Under the pieces are notes generated by a model that worked only from the letters and a program-made list of their open reading frames with translations, did not search any database and had not been told where the DNA came from. The translations under genes were made by a program, and so were the position numbers. Positions 61,467 to 64,000 of a stretch of DNA of 64,000 nucleotides are shown here, one piece after another (within the stretch, counting starts at the first letter, position 1; every line of letters begins with the position of its first letter). Source of the DNA: Lentibacillus saliphilus (GTDB taxonomy: Bacteria; Bacillota; Bacilli; Bacillales; Amphibacillaceae). The DNA is taken from positions 62,001 to 126,000 of the forward strand of contig NZ_JABJXD010000001.1 of NCBI RefSeq assembly GCF_019093865.1, written 5' to 3'.

Positions 61467-64000
61467 TTAGTTGCTCATCTTTTGTCTTAATACCATCTGC
61501 AAAATGCCACCATGACGGTAGTAATCAATTTCAACCTCACTATCAAAACGGGCAACCGCTTTAAACACTGTTTGCTTTCCAGTTTCATCAATAGCAGTGA
61601 CGTTTACAAGGTCATGCGGCTGAACAGATTCGTCTACTTGAACGTGGAACGTTTCCTTACCGGTTAAGCCAAGCGAATCAGCACTTTGACCTTTCTCGAA
61701 TTGTAATGGAAGGACCCCCATCATGACGAGATTGGAACGGTGAATGCGCTCAAAGCTCTCAGCAATAACCGTTTTAATGCCTAATAAATTTGTTCCTTTT
61801 GCTGCCCAGTCTCGTGATGATCCCATACCATAATCTTTTCCAGCGAGTACGATAAGCCCCGTACCTTCCGCTTGATATTTCATAGCAGCATCATAAATTG
61901 GCATAACATCCCCTGTTGGCCAATATGTCGTATAGCCACCTTCAGTTCCTGGTGCAAGCTGGTTGCGTATCCGAATATTCGCAAACGTACCGCGCATCAT
62001 AATCTCGTGATTGCCTCGGCGTGAACCATAGGAGTTAAAGTTTCTCGGTGTAACCCCTTTATCTTGTAAATATTGGCCTGCAGGCATATCCTTTGCGATT
62101 GCGCCGGCTGGTGAGATGTGATCTGTTGTAACAGAATCGCCAAATTTCCCAATGGCACGTAACGCGTTTAAAGGAAGAACAGACCCTGCTTCTTTTTCTA
62201 GGTTCTCGAAAAATGGTGGATTTTGAATATAAGTTGAATCTGTATCCCACTCAAATAATGGTTCGTCAGTCGTTTGTATGTCGTTCCATTTATCGTTAGA
62301 ACGGAAAACATCATCATATTCTTTTCGGAATATAGATGGATTCACGACGTTTTCTACTTCCTGTTTTATTTCCTCCATTGATGGCCAAATATCCTTCATA
62401 TAAACTGGATGACCCTCTGCGTCTGTGCCGATCGCATCTTTAGTTAAATCGATATCGACAGTCCCTGCTAATGCGTATGCAACAACTAACGGCGGTGAGG
62501 CTAAATAATTTGCTTTGACGAGTGGGTGAATACGACCTTCAAAGTTACGGTTACCAGAAAGCACACTTGAAACCGTTAGATCATTTTTGACAATTGCATC
62601 TTCAATTTCTGGAAGAAGTGGTCCAGAGTTTCCGATACATGTCGTACAACCGTATCCAACAAGACTAAATCCGAGCTTATCCAAATAGGACATTAACCCT
62701 GCATCTTCAAGGTACCGTGTTACGACCTTTGAGCCAGGTGCTAATGACGTTTTAACATAGCTTGCAACAGATAATCCTTTTTCAACAGCCTTTTTCGCTA
62801 AAAGACCGGCACCAAGCATTACATATGGGTTAGACGTATTTGTACAAGACGTGATGGCAGCTATCGCCAAAGAGCCTGTTTTCATGACGGATGTTTGCCC
62901 GTTGTCATGATGAATCGTTACTTCTTTATTAAATTCAGATGCATCTAATCCGAAGCCCTGATTCCCTTCAGGTGCTGTTATAGCTTTATTGAATGTATGC
63001 TGCATATCTGATAATGAGATCAGGTCCTGTGGGCGTTTAGGTCCTGACAAATTCGGCTCAAGTTCAGAAAGATTAATTTCAACAACTTGAGAATAATGTG
63101 GATCAGGTTGATCAGACGTATACCAAAGATCATTTTTCTTAGCGTAGGTTTCTACAAGATCTATTTGTTCATCACTGCGCCCAGTGAGATGAAGATAGCG
63201 TAATGTTTCCTCGTCAATTGGGAAGAAACCACAAGTCGCTCCATATTCAGGTGCCATATTTGAAATTGTCGCACGATCTGCTAATGGCATATCTGCAAGA
63301 CCAGGACCGAAGTATTCAACAAATTTACCAACAACATTATGTTCACGTAATACTTGCGTTACTTTTAATGCAAGGTCAGTAGCTGTTGTTCCTTGTGGGA
63401 AACTACCGGTAAATTTAACACCGATAACTTCAGGTGCTGGAAAATAAGACGGTTGTCCGAGCATGCCAGCTTCTGCTTCAATGCCGCCAACACCCCAGCC
63501 AAGGATACCGAGTCCATTAATCATTGTCGTGTGTGAGTCTGTACCTACTAATGTGTCAGGAAAAGCATCATACTGACCATCGCCATTTTCTATTCCATGT
63601 ACGACGTTTGCAATATATTCTAAATTCACTTGGTGAACAATGCCTGTTGCTGGTGGGACAGCCCGGTAATTGTCAAATGCTTTTTGAGCCCAGTGAAGAA
63701 ATTCATAACGCTCAGCATTTCGATTGAATTCAAGCTCCATATTCGCTTTTAAAGCAGTCGCTGTGCCATATTCATCCACTTGAACTGAATGGTCAATAAC
63801 AAGATCGACTGGGACCTCTGGATTAATTTTGTCTGGTTCCCCTCCCAAGTCAACCATTGCTTTACGTAATGATGCCAAATCCACAACGGCTGGAACTCCT
63901 GTGAAGTCTTGTAAAATAACACGAGATGGTTTAAATGGTACATCGACATTCCCCTGAGCTTTGCCCCAATTGAGCAATCCCTCGATATGTTCCTCTTTAA
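61467..64000 (-). CDS. acnA: Aconitate hydratase (N-terminus outside window)
   Basis: [4Fe-4S] enzyme converting citrate to isocitrate in the TCA cycle, and an iron-sensitive RNA-binding protein in B. subtilis. The frame stays open to the right edge, reading [20 protein letters not shown], so about 65 residues are missing. Visible: [37 protein letters not shown], cluster Cys regions [10 protein letters not shown] and [12 protein letters not shown], and the swivelling-domain [17 protein letters not shown]. It ends at a strong terminator; the FbpB-like gene follows on the same strand. Confidence 0.96.
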   Translation of the reverse strand, partial: KEEHIEGLLNWGKAQGNVDVPFKPSRVILQDFTGVPAVVDLASLRKAMVDLGGEPDKINPEVPVDLVIDHSVQVDEYGTATALKANMELEFNRNAERYEFLHWAQKAFDNYRAVPPATGIVHQVNLEYIANVVHGIENGDGQYDAFPDTLVGTDSHTTMINGLGILGWGVGGIEAEAGMLGQPSYFPAPEVIGVKFTGSFPQGTTATDLALKVTQVLREHNVVGKFVEYFGPGLADMPLADRATISNMAPEYGATCGFFPIDEETLRYLHLTGRSDEQIDLVETYAKKNDLWYTSDQPDPHYSQVVEINLSELEPNLSGPKRPQDLISLSDMQHTFNKAITAPEGNQGFGLDASEFNKEVTIHHDNGQTSVMKTGSLAIAAITSCTNTSNPYVMLGAGLLAKKAVEKGLSVASYVKTSLAPGSKVVTRYLEDAGLMSYLDKLGFSLVGYGCTTCIGNSGPLLPEIEDAIVKNDLTVSSVLSGNRNFEGRIHPLVKANYLASPPLVVAYALAGTVDIDLTKDAIGTDAEGHPVYMKDIWPSMEEIKQEVENVVNPSIFRKEYDDVFRSNDKWNDIQTTDEPLFEWDTDSTYIQNPPFFENLEKEAGSVLPLNALRAIGKFGDSVTTDHISPAGAIAKDMPAGQYLQDKGVTPRNFNSYGSRRGNHEIMMRGTFANIRIRNQLAPGTEGGYTTYWPTGDVMPIYDAAMKYQAEGTGLIVLAGKDYGMGSSRDWAAKGTNLLGIKTVIAESFERIHRSNLVMMGVLPLQFEKGQSADSLGLTGKETFHVQVDESVQPHDLVNVTAIDETGKQTVFKAVARFDSEVEIDYYRHGGILQMVLRQKMSN

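Overview
The window is a stretch of chromosome from a low-GC, endospore-forming member of the Bacillaceae. The evidence is gene order matching Bacillus subtilis in several blocks, spore proteins (SspM, Tlp), a B-type RNase P RNA, and AGGAGG-type ribosome binding sites. Many acidic proteins suggest a halotolerant genus (Virgibacillus/Lentibacillus/Oceanobacillus-like); this is inference. Both ends cut a gene: dinG on the left and acnA on the right.

Layout. 1-16.9 kb is a housekeeping core: dinG, ypmB, aspB, asnS, dnaD, nth; then ponA-recU on the minus strand; then yppC, sspM, yppE, cdd, gpsB, rnpB, an RNA methyltransferase (ypsC) and a type III polyketide synthase with its methyltransferase. 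16.9-32.7 kb holds a queuosine-precursor transporter under a preQ1 riboswitch, a cold-shock gene with a long structured leader, folate and thymidylate genes (fhs, thyA, dfrA), mobA with a two-tatA/tatC operon, yozE, yolD with a LexA-like box, msrAB, a ferredoxin, a P1 peptidase, a Rieske oxidoreductase and a serine hydrolase. 32.7-35.5 kb is a bd-type oxidase operon with CydS and an extra 31-residue membrane peptide in front of cydA.

35.5-41.5 kb is the accessory part. It contains a palindromic dispersed repeat, a divergent pair made of a multi-domain DNA-binding protein and a tyrosine recombinase, decayed sequence, and an ECF sigma/anti-sigma operon whose sigma gene carries an in-frame stop. 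41.5-53 kb (all minus strand) has a metallo-hydrolase, a CPBP protease, a 5'-3' exonuclease, a double dynamin and an acyl-CoA degradation operon behind a palindromic operator. 53-64 kb has parC-parE, a second copy of the repeat, a yneT gene broken by a stop codon, plsY, yidD, yneR/Q/P-like genes, tlp, an FbpB-like peptide and acnA.

The most notable observations are two conserved genes each interrupted by one in-frame nonsense codon (ECF sigma factor, YneT), the palindromic repeat family, the DNA-binding protein/recombinase pair, the structured cold-shock leader and the extra small protein of the bd oxidase operon. All assignments come from reading motifs and from remembered family features; no database search was made.
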